A stretch of 64,000 nt of DNA, taken from positions 283,501 to 347,500 of the forward strand of contig JAKVNF010000003.1 of NCBI GenBank assembly GCA_022483465.1, written 5' to 3'. The stretch comes from Lachnospiraceae bacterium (GTDB lineage Bacteria > Bacillota > Clostridia > Lachnospirales > Lachnospiraceae). Below the pieces are notes generated by a model that searched no databases, was not told the origin of the DNA, and saw only the letters and a list, made by a program, of their open reading frames with translations. Shown here piece by piece: positions 26,116 to 35,138 of this stretch. Every line of letters starts with the position of its first letter. Position 1 is the stretch's first letter. The position numbers and the translations under genes were made by a program.

Positions 26116-28491
26116 ATGGACACATGCAGTGAACTGCACCGATACTATGATGCCCTGACACTGGGCATTTGCCTCATCACCAGAGAGGGAGAGCGGATTC
26201 TCTTTGCCAACCGCGGGATGTGCGCCCTCTACAACTGTGCCACCGAGGAGGAGTTTCTCGGGATGACGGGCGGCGTCTTCTCCGGCATGACGACAAGACA
26301 GGGCCTTTCCCTGGCAAGGGCCTGCGGCCAGCGCACCGACTACTTCACGGTCCACTACAGCTTCCGGACGAGGGACCTCCACTTTCGGGAGGCGGATGCC
26401 ATCGTCACCCTCATGGAGGCAGAGGGCATCCCCTGCTACTGCATGCAGACCGTGACCACCCAGATGGAGCGGTCGGTGGACAGCTCGGACCACATCACCG
26501 GCTTTCCCGGCGCCAGGGAGTTCTTCCAGGGGGCCCTCGCCATGGCCCGGGGCAATGCGGAAAAGGGCACCTTTGCCAGCATGTGCCCCGCCTGCTTCAA
26601 CATCGCAAACTTCCGGGGCTTCAACCGGGAGAACGGCATGGAGGAGGGGGACCGGGTCCTTGCGGGCGCCGCAAAGGCCCTGCGGGAGATCTTCCCCGGC
26701 GGGTACTTCGGCCACCCCAACGCGGACACCTTCTACGCCATTCTCCCCCGGGAGGACCTGCGCGCGAGGACCGATGCCCTCTGCCGGAGCGTGAACCGGA
26801 TGCTGGGGGAGGGCGGCTACGCCATGAAGGCGGGCCTTGTCATCTTTGACAAGCCGGTCTCCACGGAGACCCTTCGCCATTCTTTCGATATGGCAAGGAT
26901 CGCCTGCGACAGCGTAAAGAGCGACCGCTTGCAGAACTTTGCGGTCTTTCGCGAGGAGATGCAGGAGCAGCTGGAGCTTCGCCAGTACGTGCTGGGCCAC
27001 TTCGAGGAGGCCCTGCGGCAGGGGTACCTGAAGGTCTACTACCAGCCGATCGTCCGCACGGCGACCGGCAAGGTCTGCGCTCTGGAGGCGCTCTCCCGCT
27101 GGGAGGACCCGGAGAAGGGGATCCTCTCGCCCCTTGTCTTTGTGCCCACCCTGGAGCGGGCGCGCCGCATCGGCCAGCTCGACGCCTACATGATCGAGAA
27201 GGTGGCCCAGTTTCAGTCGGAGCGGCAAAAAAGCGGGGAGGCGCTCTTCCCGATCTCCCTCAACCTCTCGCGCCTCGACTTCGACCTGATCCAGCCTTTG
27301 GCAAAGCTCGAGGAGGTCTGCGCGAAGTACCGGATCCCGGCGGGGTGCATCTGCGCCGAGATCACCGAGACCATGGTGGCGGAGAACCGGGAGGAGATGG
27401 GCCGTGTGATCCGGGGCTTTCATGAGGCGGGCTTTGAGATCTGGCTCGACGACTTTGGCGCCGAGTACTCCTCGTTGAACTCCCTGCACCGCTGCCCCTT
27501 TGACCTCATCAAGCTCGACATGGGCTTTTTCCAGAACTTCGACGACAAGAGCCGGGCGATTTTGACGAACCTTGTGAGCATGGCAAAGGACCTTGGGATG
27601 CACACCCTGGCGGAGGGCGTGGAGACAAAGGAGCAGGTGGACTTTCTTGCCGGCATCGGGTGCGAGCGGATTCAGGGCTACTACTACGGCCGCCCGGAGC
27701 CCTATGCCTCGCTGGTTGCCCGGGCGGCGGAGCGGAGCCTTGTCCCGGAGAACGAGCTGGAGCGCTCGATCTTTGACGCGGCGGGCCTTGTCAACCTGGT
27801 CTCTCAGACCCCGAAGGCGCTGTTCTTTGTAAAGGGAAAGACCCTGCGCCTTCTTGCAGCCAACGCCGCCTTCTGGCCGGAGCTTGCCCCGAAGGGGGAA
27901 CTGGACCTTGCCGAGGTAAACCGGATCCTGCAGGACCCCGCCGCCTCCCGCCAGAACGGGCGGTTTCTCGCTGGCGCCGGACGGGTCTTCCGGGACGGGA
28001 AGGACGACATGATCGCGGTGCTTCGGGGCGAGTACCTTCGCTTTCACGCGGAGAAGATCGCCGGCGTGGAGGGCTTCTGGGCCGGGAGCTGCACCCTCAT
28101 CAACATGCGCTACGACCAGGAGATCGGGGAGGCAAAGCAGCTGGACCGGATCTTCCGCCACCTGATCCCGCTCTACGAGAGCATCTGCATCACGGACCCG
28201 GGCGCAGATACGCTTCGCATCTTCTTTGCCCCCTATCAGGAGACGGCCTCTTTCAAGACGATGCCGGGGGCCGCCTCTGCGGTGCGTCGCTTTGCCCAAA
28301 ACCACGTCGATCCCGCGGACCGGGACCGGTTTCTTTCCTACTACCAAACGACCCTCGCGGAGACGAAGGTCCGGGAGAACCTCTTTCGCCTGCGGGGCAG
28401 GACGGGGTCTACCGCTGGTGCCTCTACACGGCGATCCCCGTGCACTTCCAGGGGAGAAGGTGCGTCCTCTTCTGCAGCAGGCTCGCGGTGA
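26116..28491 (+). CDS. EAL-domain c-di-GMP phosphodiesterase, upstream part of a frameshifted gene
   Basis: Reads 791 residues. A PAS-like N-terminus (residues 1-120) is followed by a degenerate GGDEF domain (HPNADTF where GGDEF belongs). A complete-looking EAL domain follows (about residues 295-550), with EALSRW, LNLSRLDF, EITETMV, DDFGAEYSSL, IKLD, EGVET and QGYYYG, so hydrolysis of c-di-GMP is likely. The last 25 residues (after RENLFRLRG) are low-quality serine/arginine sequence. Continuing one frame back instead gives GQDGVYRWCLYTAIPVHFQG, which flows into the next open frame. A missing G in a GGGG run at about 28394-28398, or a -1 ribosomal slip there, would join both into one protein of about 1540 residues. 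Confidence 0.85.
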   Translation: MDTCSELHRYYDALTLGICLITREGERILFANRGMCALYNCATEEEFLGMTGGVFSGMTTRQGLSLARACGQRTDYFTVHYSFRTRDLHFREADAIVTLMEAEGIPCYCMQTVTTQMERSVDSSDHITGFPGAREFFQGALAMARGNAEKGTFASMCPACFNIANFRGFNRENGMEEGDRVLAGAAKALREIFPGGYFGHPNADTFYAILPREDLRARTDALCRSVNRMLGEGGYAMKAGLVIFDKPVSTETLRHSFDMARIACDSVKSDRLQNFAVFREEMQEQLELRQYVLGHFEEALRQGYLKVYYQPIVRTATGKVCALEALSRWEDPEKGILSPLVFVPTLERARRIGQLDAYMIEKVAQFQSERQKSGEALFPISLNLSRLDFDLIQPLAKLEEVCAKYRIPAGCICAEITETMVAENREEMGRVIRGFHEAGFEIWLDDFGAEYSSLNSLHRCPFDLIKLDMGFFQNFDDKSRAILTNLVSMAKDLGMHTLAEGVETKEQVDFLAGIGCERIQGYYYGRPEPYASLVARAAERSLVPENELERSIFDAAGLVNLVSQTPKALFFVKGKTLRLLAANAAFWPELAPKGELDLAEVNRILQDPAASRQNGRFLAGAGRVFRDGKDDMIAVLRGEYLRFHAEKIAGVEGFWAGSCTLINMRYDQEIGEAKQLDRIFRHLIPLYESICITDPGADTLRIFFAPYQETASFKTMPGAASAVRRFAQNHVDPADRDRFLSYYQTTLAETKVRENLFRLRGRTGSTAGASTRRSPCTSRGEGASSSAAGSR

Positions 28492-30749
28492 TGGAGCGGG
28501 AGAAGGACCTTGTCAGCGTCGTGCCCGTCTTTGCCGCCTCCTTCGGGGCAGGAAGTCTCCCCTCCGGGGGAGATGAGACCCTGCAGCAGGAGGCCGCTCT
28601 CTTTCGCGCCCTCGCGGAGGATGCGGGGATTCCGGTGTGCTGGAAGAACCCGCAGCAGCAGTACCTGGGGATGAACGAGGCCTTCTGCCGGCTGACAGGG
28701 CTTGCGGATTCGGCGCAGGCCATCGGGCGCACCGCCGCGGAGCTTGGCCTCTACCTCGACGGGGAGGTGCCAAAAAAGGAGGAGGAGAAAGTTCTCCAGG
28801 GTGCGGCGCAGGCCATCCTCTCCCCGCGGACCTTCCTTGCAAGAGGCCGGGTCCACACGAGCCGGTTTCTCGAGGTCCCCTTCTACCGGGGAAAGCAGGT
28901 GGGAGGTCTTTTGGGTCTTGCCCTGGAGCGCCCTGAGGAGGACGGGGAGGCCGCGGGAGGTGCGAAACTCCTCGACACGGTAGGAATTCTGCAGGCCGGC
29001 ATGACCCTGGACGATGCCTTCCGAAGGACCGGACGGGGGTACTGTGCGGTGCTCCTTCTTCTTCAGAACTTTGAATCTCTCTGCAAGACCTACGGGGAGA
29101 ACTTTGCGGGGGAGGCCGCAGGCCGGATTGGCAGCGCCCTCCTGTCGAGGAACCTTCCCCGGGACGCCGTGGCGGGGCGCCTTGCCACCCGGGCGTTTCT
29201 CCTTCTTGCCGGGGAGAAGAGCGCCGAGGGGATCGTGAAGGCGGCGATCGGGGTGCAGGATAAGATCGAGGCACTCCGGGGAATCGGCGGCACGCCCTGC
29301 CGCCTCGTCATCGCCCGCACCATCGGCGTGGGGCGGGAGACGGAGAGCTTCTTCTCGCTCATTCGGCTCCTGTCCCTGCGGGCAGAGCCCCTTCGCTCGA
29401 AGGAGCGCACCGCCCTGGACGAGGTCTGGCAGCTCGTCGGCATGCGCTGGGAGCTTTTGAACGGGATCCCGGACCGGGCCGCCCTGGTGGACCCGGAGAC
29501 CAAGGAGCTCGTCTACCTCAACCGGGCGCTCCTTCGCGACCTGGACCTTCGGGAGAGCTTTACCCCGGAGGGAAAGACCTGCTACGGGGTCCTTCGGGGG
29601 CGGCAGGAGCCCTGCAGCGACTGCACCCTTCGCAGGGAACCGGGGGAGCGGTACTACGCCAGCGAGTGCACCTGGGAGAACGCGGATCGGGACTACCTCT
29701 TCAGGAGCTTCCCCGTCACCTACCTTGGCAGGCAGCTCTGCCTCTTTCTCGCAACGCCGGCGAAAGAGGATGAGAGCTACGGAAACCTCCTTTTGGATAG
29801 CGAGACCTGGGCCAACGAGGCGATCACCATCGGCCTCGAGGCGCGGGACCCGGACCTTGGGATCCGCAAGTGCATCGCCCGCATCGCGGAGTGCCTGAAG
29901 TCCGAGCGCTTCTTCATCTTTGAGGAGCGGCGGGACGGCACCGCGGCCTGCACCTACGAGTGGACCAGGGCGGGGCTCCTCCCCTGGAAGGGGGAGCTCT
30001 CGAGCGTCCTGCTCTCGGACCTTGCACCCCTCTACGAGATCTTCCGGACGAACAAGGTCGCGGTGGTGGAGGACTACGCGGACTTTGCGGCAAAGAACCC
30101 CTCGTTCTTCCTGCCGATTCCGGGCATCGAAAACTTCATCTCCGGGCGGCTTGCGATCAGCGGCGAGCCCCTTGGCTTTACGCTGGTCCTCAACTCCCCG
30201 GACTGCCGGCCCGCGGGCTACATGCTGAGCACCCTGACGGACTTTATTGCGGTGATGCTCCGGAACCGAAACAGCCTGCGGGATGCCAACGAGCAGAGCC
30301 TTCGGGATCCGATGACCGGGGTCTGCAACCGGCGGGGCCTCGAGCGGTATCTGAAAGAGCGCACCGACACCGGGAGCGTCGTCTTTGTCTCCGGGGACAT
30401 CAACGGCCTCAAGGACCGAAACGACACCAAAGGGCACGAGGCGGGAGATGCGCTGATCCGCACCTGTGCAGACGCCCTGATCAAAGCCGCGGACCGGGAC
30501 CACGTCTTTCGGATGGGCGGGGACGAGTTCCTTCTCATCCGGGAGGGCATGGACGAAGCGGGGGCAAGGGAGCTGGTCCGGGGCATCCGCTATGATCTGA
30601 CCGCCGAGGGCTGCGGCATGGCCCTTGGGTATGTGGTTCGGACCGGTGCCATCGACGACATGGATGCGGTGCTGCGGGAGGCGGACCTTGCGATGTACGA
30701 GGACAAGGGCCGCTCCCACAGGAGGCGCCGCACCGATCCGAAGGATTGA
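28440..30749 (+). CDS. PAS/GAF/GGDEF diguanylate cyclase, downstream part of a frameshifted gene
   Basis: Reads 769 residues from a GTG that overlaps the previous frame by 52 bases and has no ribosome site, so it is probably not an independent start. A PAS-like region (PVCWKNPQQQYLGMNEAFCRLTGL) is followed by a degenerate nucleotidyl-cyclase-like region and a second sensor with a CSDCTLR cysteine pair. A GAF-like region (about residues 450-600) and an intact C-terminal GGDEF domain follow (DPMTGVCNRRGL, MGGDEFLLI, EADLAMYEDKGRSHRR). The usual RxxD inhibition site is not present before GGDEF. With the upstream part it would make a bifunctional c-di-GMP turnover protein. Confidence 0.8.
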   Translation: MHFQGRRCVLFCSRLAVMEREKDLVSVVPVFAASFGAGSLPSGGDETLQQEAALFRALAEDAGIPVCWKNPQQQYLGMNEAFCRLTGLADSAQAIGRTAAELGLYLDGEVPKKEEEKVLQGAAQAILSPRTFLARGRVHTSRFLEVPFYRGKQVGGLLGLALERPEEDGEAAGGAKLLDTVGILQAGMTLDDAFRRTGRGYCAVLLLLQNFESLCKTYGENFAGEAAGRIGSALLSRNLPRDAVAGRLATRAFLLLAGEKSAEGIVKAAIGVQDKIEALRGIGGTPCRLVIARTIGVGRETESFFSLIRLLSLRAEPLRSKERTALDEVWQLVGMRWELLNGIPDRAALVDPETKELVYLNRALLRDLDLRESFTPEGKTCYGVLRGRQEPCSDCTLRREPGERYYASECTWENADRDYLFRSFPVTYLGRQLCLFLATPAKEDESYGNLLLDSETWANEAITIGLEARDPDLGIRKCIARIAECLKSERFFIFEERRDGTAACTYEWTRAGLLPWKGELSSVLLSDLAPLYEIFRTNKVAVVEDYADFAAKNPSFFLPIPGIENFISGRLAISGEPLGFTLVLNSPDCRPAGYMLSTLTDFIAVMLRNRNSLRDANEQSLRDPMTGVCNRRGLERYLKERTDTGSVVFVSGDINGLKDRNDTKGHEAGDALIRTCADALIKAADRDHVFRMGGDEFLLIREGMDEAGARELVRGIRYDLTAEGCGMALGYVVRTGAIDDMDAVLREADLAMYEDKGRSHRRRRTDPKD

Positions 30750-30797
30750 TGCAACTGGACAAAGTGACGAAGTTTGTCGATGCGCCCGGGCGCGTCC

Positions 30798-30826
30798 TTT
30801 ACAGGACCTCCCCCGTGCGGTAAGAT
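30798..30826 (+). promoter_or_regulatory. pyrG-glnA promoter
   Basis: TTTACA, 17 bases, TAAGAT, about 155 bases before pyrG. Confidence 0.65.
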
Positions 30827-30853
30827 GATCGATATGTTTGAAACCAAAACCAC

Positions 30854-30947
30854 AACAGTCTGAACTGTTCAAAAGAATAGCGATTGCGAAGGGATGGCAA
30901 AGGTGCTCCGACAGTTCAACTGCGCATGCGCCTTTGTCACCTTTTTT
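30854..30947 (+). promoter_or_regulatory. Structured pyrG leader with terminator and competing stems
   Basis: GGCAAAGG (30896-30903) can pair with CCTTTGTC, or AAAGGTG with CACCTTT, in both cases just before TTTTTT, so a terminator is likely. Upstream, AACAGT/ACTGTT forms a hairpin at 30854-30869, and GAACTGT (30862-30868) can instead pair with ACAGTTC (30911-30917) inside the terminator loop. A small TTGC/GCAA hairpin at 30884-30900 could close on an AAGGGA loop using part of the terminator arm. These alternatives suggest attenuation. Confidence 0.5.
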
Positions 30948-30981
30948 ATGGCCTCCGCCGCGGGGCAGGTAAGGAGAGAGT

Positions 30982-32604
30982 ATGGTCAAATATGTATTTG
31001 TAACAGGAGGCGTGGTATCGGGACTTGGCAAGGGCATCACTGCCGCATCCCTGGGAAGGCTGCTGAAGGCCCGTGGCTACAAGGTCACGATGCAGAAGTT
31101 CGATCCCTACCTGAACGTGGATCCCGGCACCATGAACCCGATCCAGCACGGCGAGGTGTTCGTCACCGATGACGGCACCGAGACGGACCTGGACCTGGGC
31201 CACTATGAGCGCTTCATCGATGAGAGCTTAAACCATAACTCCAACGTCACCTCGGGCAAGGTCTACTGGACCGTCATCAGCAAGGAGCGCCACGGCGACT
31301 ACAACGGCGGCACCGTGCAGGTGATCCCCCACGTGACCAACGAGATCAAGTCCCGGTTCTACCGCCCGACGGATCCCGACGAGAACTCCGTCGCGATCAT
31401 CGAGGTGGGCGGCACCGTCGGCGACATCGAGTCCCAGGCCTTCTACGAGGCCATCCGCCAGTTCATGATCGAGGTGGGCCCGAAGAACGCCTGCATGATC
31501 CACGTGACGCTGATCCCCTACCTCTACGGCTCCCGCGAGCTCAAGACCAAGCCCACCCAGGCATCGGTCAAGGAGCTGCAGCAGATGGGCATTCGGGCAG
31601 ACATCATCGTCTGCCGCTCCGAGCTGGAGGTGCCCCAGTACTTAAAGGATAAGATCGCGCTCTTCTGCAACGTGCCGTCCAACCACGTCCTCCAGAACCT
31701 GAACGCGGACTCGATCTACAAGGTCCCGCTGATGATGGAGAAGGAGCACCTGGCCCAGGCGGTCTGTGAGTGCCTGGACATCCCCTGCCCGGAGCCGGAT
31801 CTCACCGACTGGGAGAAGATGGTGGAGAACCTCGACGCCTCCAAGCAGACCGTCGAGATCGCCCTGGTGGGCAAGTACACCCAGCTCCACGACGCCTATC
31901 TCTCTGTCGTCGAGGCCTTAAACCACGGCGGCATCGCCAACCGGGTCCGGGTGAAGATCCGCTGGGTCGACTCCGAGGAGATCGAGGCGAAGGGGTGCGA
32001 CGCGCTTCTTACCGGCATTGACGGCATGATCATCCCCGGCGGCTTTGGAAACCGCGGCACCGAGGGCATGATTCAGGCGGCGGACTACGCCCGGGTCAAC
32101 AAGATCCCGTTCCTCGGCATCTGCCTCGGCATGCAGATGGCGGTCGTCGCCTTCGCAAGATCGGTTCTTGGCTATCATGACGCCAACTCCACCGAGTTTG
32201 CGCCGGATACGATCCACCCGGTCATCGACCTGATGGCAGAGCAGCGGGATGTCGAGAACCTGGGCGGCACGATGCGGCTCGGTGCCTATCCCTGCACCCT
32301 CAGGAAGGACACCCTGGCGTACAAACTCTACGGCAAGGAGAACATCTCCGAGCGGCACCGCCACAGATGGGAGTTCAACAACGACTTCCGCGACACCATG
32401 CGGGAGCACGGCATGGAGCTCTCCGGCACCTCTCCGGACGGTCGGATCGTCGAGATGGTGGAGGTGAAGGATCACCCCTTCTACATCGGCACCCAGGCAC
32501 ACCCGGAGTTCAAGTCCCGGCCCAACAACGCCCATCCTCTGTTCAGAGGACTGGTGGAAGCCGCCAAGAAGTACGCGGAAGAGCAGGGCCGTTCCGGAGA
32601 GTGA
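30982..32604 (+). CDS. pyrG: CTP synthase
   Basis: A 540-residue enzyme that aminates UTP to CTP using glutamine. The synthetase half opens [23 protein letters not shown] (ATP loop) and holds [16 protein letters not shown] and GGTVGDIES. The glutaminase half has the nucleophile in [15 protein letters not shown] and the His-Glu pair near AHPEFKSRP. Full length. The start follows AAGGAGAGAGT. It is 12 bases before glnA, an unusual pairing that joins a glutamine consumer with a glutamine producer under one leader. Confidence 0.96.
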   Translation: MVKYVFVTGGVVSGLGKGITAASLGRLLKARGYKVTMQKFDPYLNVDPGTMNPIQHGEVFVTDDGTETDLDLGHYERFIDESLNHNSNVTSGKVYWTVISKERHGDYNGGTVQVIPHVTNEIKSRFYRPTDPDENSVAIIEVGGTVGDIESQAFYEAIRQFMIEVGPKNACMIHVTLIPYLYGSRELKTKPTQASVKELQQMGIRADIIVCRSELEVPQYLKDKIALFCNVPSNHVLQNLNADSIYKVPLMMEKEHLAQAVCECLDIPCPEPDLTDWEKMVENLDASKQTVEIALVGKYTQLHDAYLSVVEALNHGGIANRVRVKIRWVDSEEIEAKGCDALLTGIDGMIIPGGFGNRGTEGMIQAADYARVNKIPFLGICLGMQMAVVAFARSVLGYHDANSTEFAPDTIHPVIDLMAEQRDVENLGGTMRLGAYPCTLRKDTLAYKLYGKENISERHRHRWEFNNDFRDTMREHGMELSGTSPDGRIVEMVEVKDHPFYIGTQAHPEFKSRPNNAHPLFRGLVEAAKKYAEEQGRSGE

Positions 32605-32616
32605 GAGTAGGTAAAG

Positions 32617-33834
32617 ATGGAAGACTTTGAAGAGGTAAAGAATTACGCGCAAGAGGAGAACGTCAAGTTTTTAAAGCTTGTCTACTTCGATGCGTTCGGA
32701 AACCAGAAGTGCGTCTCGATCATGCCCGAAGAGCTGGACCGGGCCTTCCGCTACGGCATCTCCTTTGACGCCGGCGCGGTGGCGGGCTTTGGCAGCATGG
32801 TCAAGAGCGACCTGTTCTTAAAGCCCGACCCGGACACCCTCTCCATCGTCCCCTGGCGCCCGCTGGACGGCAGGGTGGCGCGGATGTTCTGCAACGTCTG
32901 CACGCCGGACGGCACGCCCTTTGAGCGGGATACCCGGTATCTTCTTCGCCAGGCGGTGCGCGAGGCAAAGAAGGAGGGGATCTCCGTCCGCTTTGGCCCG
33001 GAGATGGAGTTCTACGTCTTCCGGCAGGATGAGAACGGCCGGCCCACCTATGAGCCCATCGACGATGCGGGCTACATGGCGGCGGACCCGGACGACAAGG
33101 GCGAGAACATCCGCCGGGACATCTGCTTTGCCCTCCTGGACATGGGCATCACCCCGGAGGCCTCCCACCACGAGTCCGGCCCCGGCCAGAACGAGATCGA
33201 CTTCCGCTACGGCGACGCGCTGACGACGGCGGACAACACCACCACCTTGAAGTGGGCAGTGCGGAACCTCGCCAACACCAACGGCTACTGGGCGGACTTC
33301 TCCCCCAAGCCCCTGCGGGATGCGCCCGGCTCCGGGATGCACCTGAACATCTCGGTGGTGTCGAAGGACGGCACGGACAAGAACGGCGCCTTCATGGCCG
33401 GCATCATGCGCTACATCAAGGACATCACCCTGTTCTTAAACCCGGTGAAGAGCTCCTATGAGCGCTTCGGCCACCAGGAGGCCCCGCTGTTCATCAGCTG
33501 GTCGGAGCAGAACCGCTCCCAGCTGATCCGGATCCCGGCGGATCCCTCCGGGAAGGTGCGCATCGAGCTGCGCTCCCCGGACCCGATGGCCAATCCGTAC
33601 CTCGCCTTCATGCTCCTGATCTACGCCGGACTCGAGGGCGTGCGCAAGAATTACAGTCCGGACCTGCCGATGAATATCAACCTCTATCACGCGGATCCGG
33701 AGATGACGAGAAAACTGGAGAAGCTTCCGACCGACATCGGAGAGGCGGTGCGCTACGCGCGCCACAGTGAGTTTGTCGCGCAGCACGTACCTGCACAGTG
33801 CCTGCAGGCCTACGTGGACCGCGCGAACGGGTGA
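32617..33834 (+). CDS. glnA: Glutamine synthetase type I (short)
   Basis: A 405-residue GSI, somewhat shorter than the usual 440 or more. Family blocks are FGSMVKSDLFLKPD, FGPEMEFYVF (metal ligands), PGQNEIDFRYGDAL, PGSGMHLNIS, NPVKSSYERF, APLFISWSEQNRSQLIRIP and RIELRSPDPMANPYLAF. No adenylylation-type C-terminal block is evident, as in other Gram-positive enzymes, which are controlled by feedback and protein contacts. Start ATG follows GAGAGTAGGTAAAG, a modest ribosome site. The ANTAR regulator follows after 12 bases, the classic clostridial glnA-antiterminator pair. Confidence 0.93.
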   Translation: MEDFEEVKNYAQEENVKFLKLVYFDAFGNQKCVSIMPEELDRAFRYGISFDAGAVAGFGSMVKSDLFLKPDPDTLSIVPWRPLDGRVARMFCNVCTPDGTPFERDTRYLLRQAVREAKKEGISVRFGPEMEFYVFRQDENGRPTYEPIDDAGYMAADPDDKGENIRRDICFALLDMGITPEASHHESGPGQNEIDFRYGDALTTADNTTTLKWAVRNLANTNGYWADFSPKPLRDAPGSGMHLNISVVSKDGTDKNGAFMAGIMRYIKDITLFLNPVKSSYERFGHQEAPLFISWSEQNRSQLIRIPADPSGKVRIELRSPDPMANPYLAFMLLIYAGLEGVRKNYSPDLPMNINLYHADPEMTRKLEKLPTDIGEAVRYARHSEFVAQHVPAQCLQAYVDRANG

Positions 33835-33846
33835 TGGGATAAGAGC

Positions 33847-34437
33847 ATGGCAAAGATGGAGTGCAGTGCACTGGTCGTCTCGGGAGATGCCCAGTCCTCA
33901 GGTGCCCTCAAGGGCATCCTGTCCCGGATCTTCGGCCCGGTGCGGGAGGCCTCGACCATCACGCAGGCGAGGCAGAAGCTCGCGGAGGACGGCATTGATG
34001 TCGTGGTGATCAACACGCCCCTGCCGGATGAGTTTGGCGTGGAGTCCGCGGTGGACATCGCCGCCGGAAACGAGTCCCTGAGCGTGATCCTCCTCGTCAA
34101 GGCGGACGCCTATGAGCAGGTTTCGTACAAGACGAGAGACAGCGGCATCTTTGTGCTGACCAGGCCCCTGAAGGGGCAGCAGCTCATCGAGGCGGGCGGC
34201 GTGATCCTGGCGGCCAAGAAAAAGCTCCGGGACCTCTCGGACGAGAACCGAAAGCTGCGGCGGCGCATGGAGGAGCTCTCCCTGGTGACCAGGGCCAAGT
34301 GTCTTTTGATTGAAAAGAAGAAGATGACCGAGAAGCAGGCCCACTACTACCTGGAGCGCGAGGCGATGGACAATTCCCTCTCCAAGAAGGAAGTGGCCAA
34401 GGAGATCATCGACGAGCTCGGCGATGACGACGAGTAG
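33847..34437 (+). CDS. ANTAR-domain RNA-binding response regulator with degenerate receiver
   Basis: A 196-residue protein. Residues 1-120 have the receiver fold, but the phospho-acceptor position reads VVVINTPLPDEFG (Asn56 where Asp is expected). The acidic pair is reduced to SGD and the conserved lysine region reads TRP instead of a KP-type ending, so phosphorylation is unlikely. A coiled-coil (residues 120-140) leads to a C-terminal ANTAR domain (RAKCLLIEKKKMTEKQAHYYLEREAMDNSLSKKEVAKEII). ANTAR proteins bind paired hexaloop hairpins and prevent termination. Cotranscription with glnA suggests it controls the nitrogen leaders in this island, possibly signalled through glutamine synthetase itself. 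A terminator follows. Confidence 0.88.
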   Translation: MAKMECSALVVSGDAQSSGALKGILSRIFGPVREASTITQARQKLAEDGIDVVVINTPLPDEFGVESAVDIAAGNESLSVILLVKADAYEQVSYKTRDSGIFVLTRPLKGQQLIEAGGVILAAKKKLRDLSDENRKLRRRMEELSLVTRAKCLLIEKKKMTEKQAHYYLEREAMDNSLSKKEVAKEIIDELGDDDE

Positions 34438-34471
34438 GAAAGAGATAATAGAATCAAGCATTCGTACATCA

Positions 34472-34511
34472 AAAGGCTTCCTGTGGGAATATCCCCGCAG
34501 GAAGCCTTTTT
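34472..34511. terminator. Bidirectional terminator between the ANTAR gene and the anti-sigma gene
   Basis: A 15-bp stem (AAGGCTTCCTGTGGG with CCCGCAGGAAGCCTT, one G-U pair) has TTTTT on the plus side and AAAA on the other, so it can serve both convergent operons. Confidence 0.85.
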
Positions 34512-34526
34512 GCAGGTTTTCACAGG

Positions 34527-35138
34527 TTACCCGTTGTTGTCAAAGTCAGTCCCGGGAAGGAGGTAGCGGTTGGGACTGCTGGCAACAGCGCCGTCCGAAA
34601 GGGCGGTGACATACAGGGTGTCCGTCCCATCTTGAAGTGTGAGATAGACGACGTCGCGGCCCGCAAAGGCCTTGGTGAGATCAAAGGTCTGCGACCGCCA
34701 GAGAAGATAGTAGTGCCCGTCTGTCACCTCGGTGGTCACCCGGTCAGACAGATCCGCCTGCAGCTCCGAGGAAGTGAGCGGGCGCTTCTTGCCATCTTCT
34801 TCGATGGCAACACCCCCGCCGCGCTCGAAAACCTTCCCGGCGGGGTCGGTCACCGCATAGGTGCCGTCCGCTGCGCTCACGGTCAGCACCGCGTCTGTCA
34901 GCTCGCCCTCCTGCAGGATCTGGATCTTTCGCTGGATGCCGCCGATGTCGGCAGCGTAGGCGCCCGCGCCGCAAAGCACTAGGGCAAGAATCCAGCAGAG
35001 GGCCGCGAGCCCCGCGCGAAGGCGAAGGGTCCTTCGCATTCTGACAGGTACTTTTCTGCTGTTTTCCAGCGAGATCCGAAAAGCAGGATCCGGGTGCAGG
35101 GCCGATACGGCCCGCTGGTAGCGCTCCATTTCCTTCAT
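34527..35138 (-). CDS. Putative anti-sigma factor, single-pass membrane protein
   Basis: A 203-residue protein. It has a basic cytoplasmic N-terminus (residues 1-36) and one membrane helix (LAALCWILALVLCGAGAYA). An extracytoplasmic domain of about 145 residues follows, with repeated beta-like strands (AVLTVSAADGTYAVTDPAG, VVYLTLQDGTDTLYVTAL). The start is the ATG eight bases after AAGGAGG; an in-frame GTG directly after the site is too close. Its start overlaps the sigma gene stop (ATGA). The pairing and topology imply that it holds the ECF sigma factor inactive at the membrane, but it lacks the zinc anti-sigma HxxxCxxC motif. Confidence 0.7.
   Translation of the reverse strand: MKEMERYQRAVSALHPDPAFRISLENSRKVPVRMRRTLRLRAGLAALCWILALVLCGAGAYAADIGGIQRKIQILQEGELTDAVLTVSAADGTYAVTDPAGKVFERGGGVAIEEDGKKRPLTSSELQADLSDRVTTEVTDGHYYLLWRSQTFDLTKAFAGRDVVYLTLQDGTDTLYVTALSDGAVASSPNRYLLPGTDFDNNG

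Noticed and set aside
25939..28347. 802-codon open frame on the minus strand
   Set aside because: Shadow of the EAL-domain gene. No ribosome site and no recognisable domain.
28440..28491. Programmed overlap of two independent genes (EAL then GGDEF)
   Set aside because: The downstream GTG lacks a ribosome site, and good coding sequence continues upstream of it in the same frame, which fits a frameshift in one gene better.
28341..31040. 899-codon open frame on the minus strand
   Set aside because: Shadow of the GGDEF gene in GC-rich DNA. Composition is typical of antisense frames and it crosses the pyrG promoter and leader.
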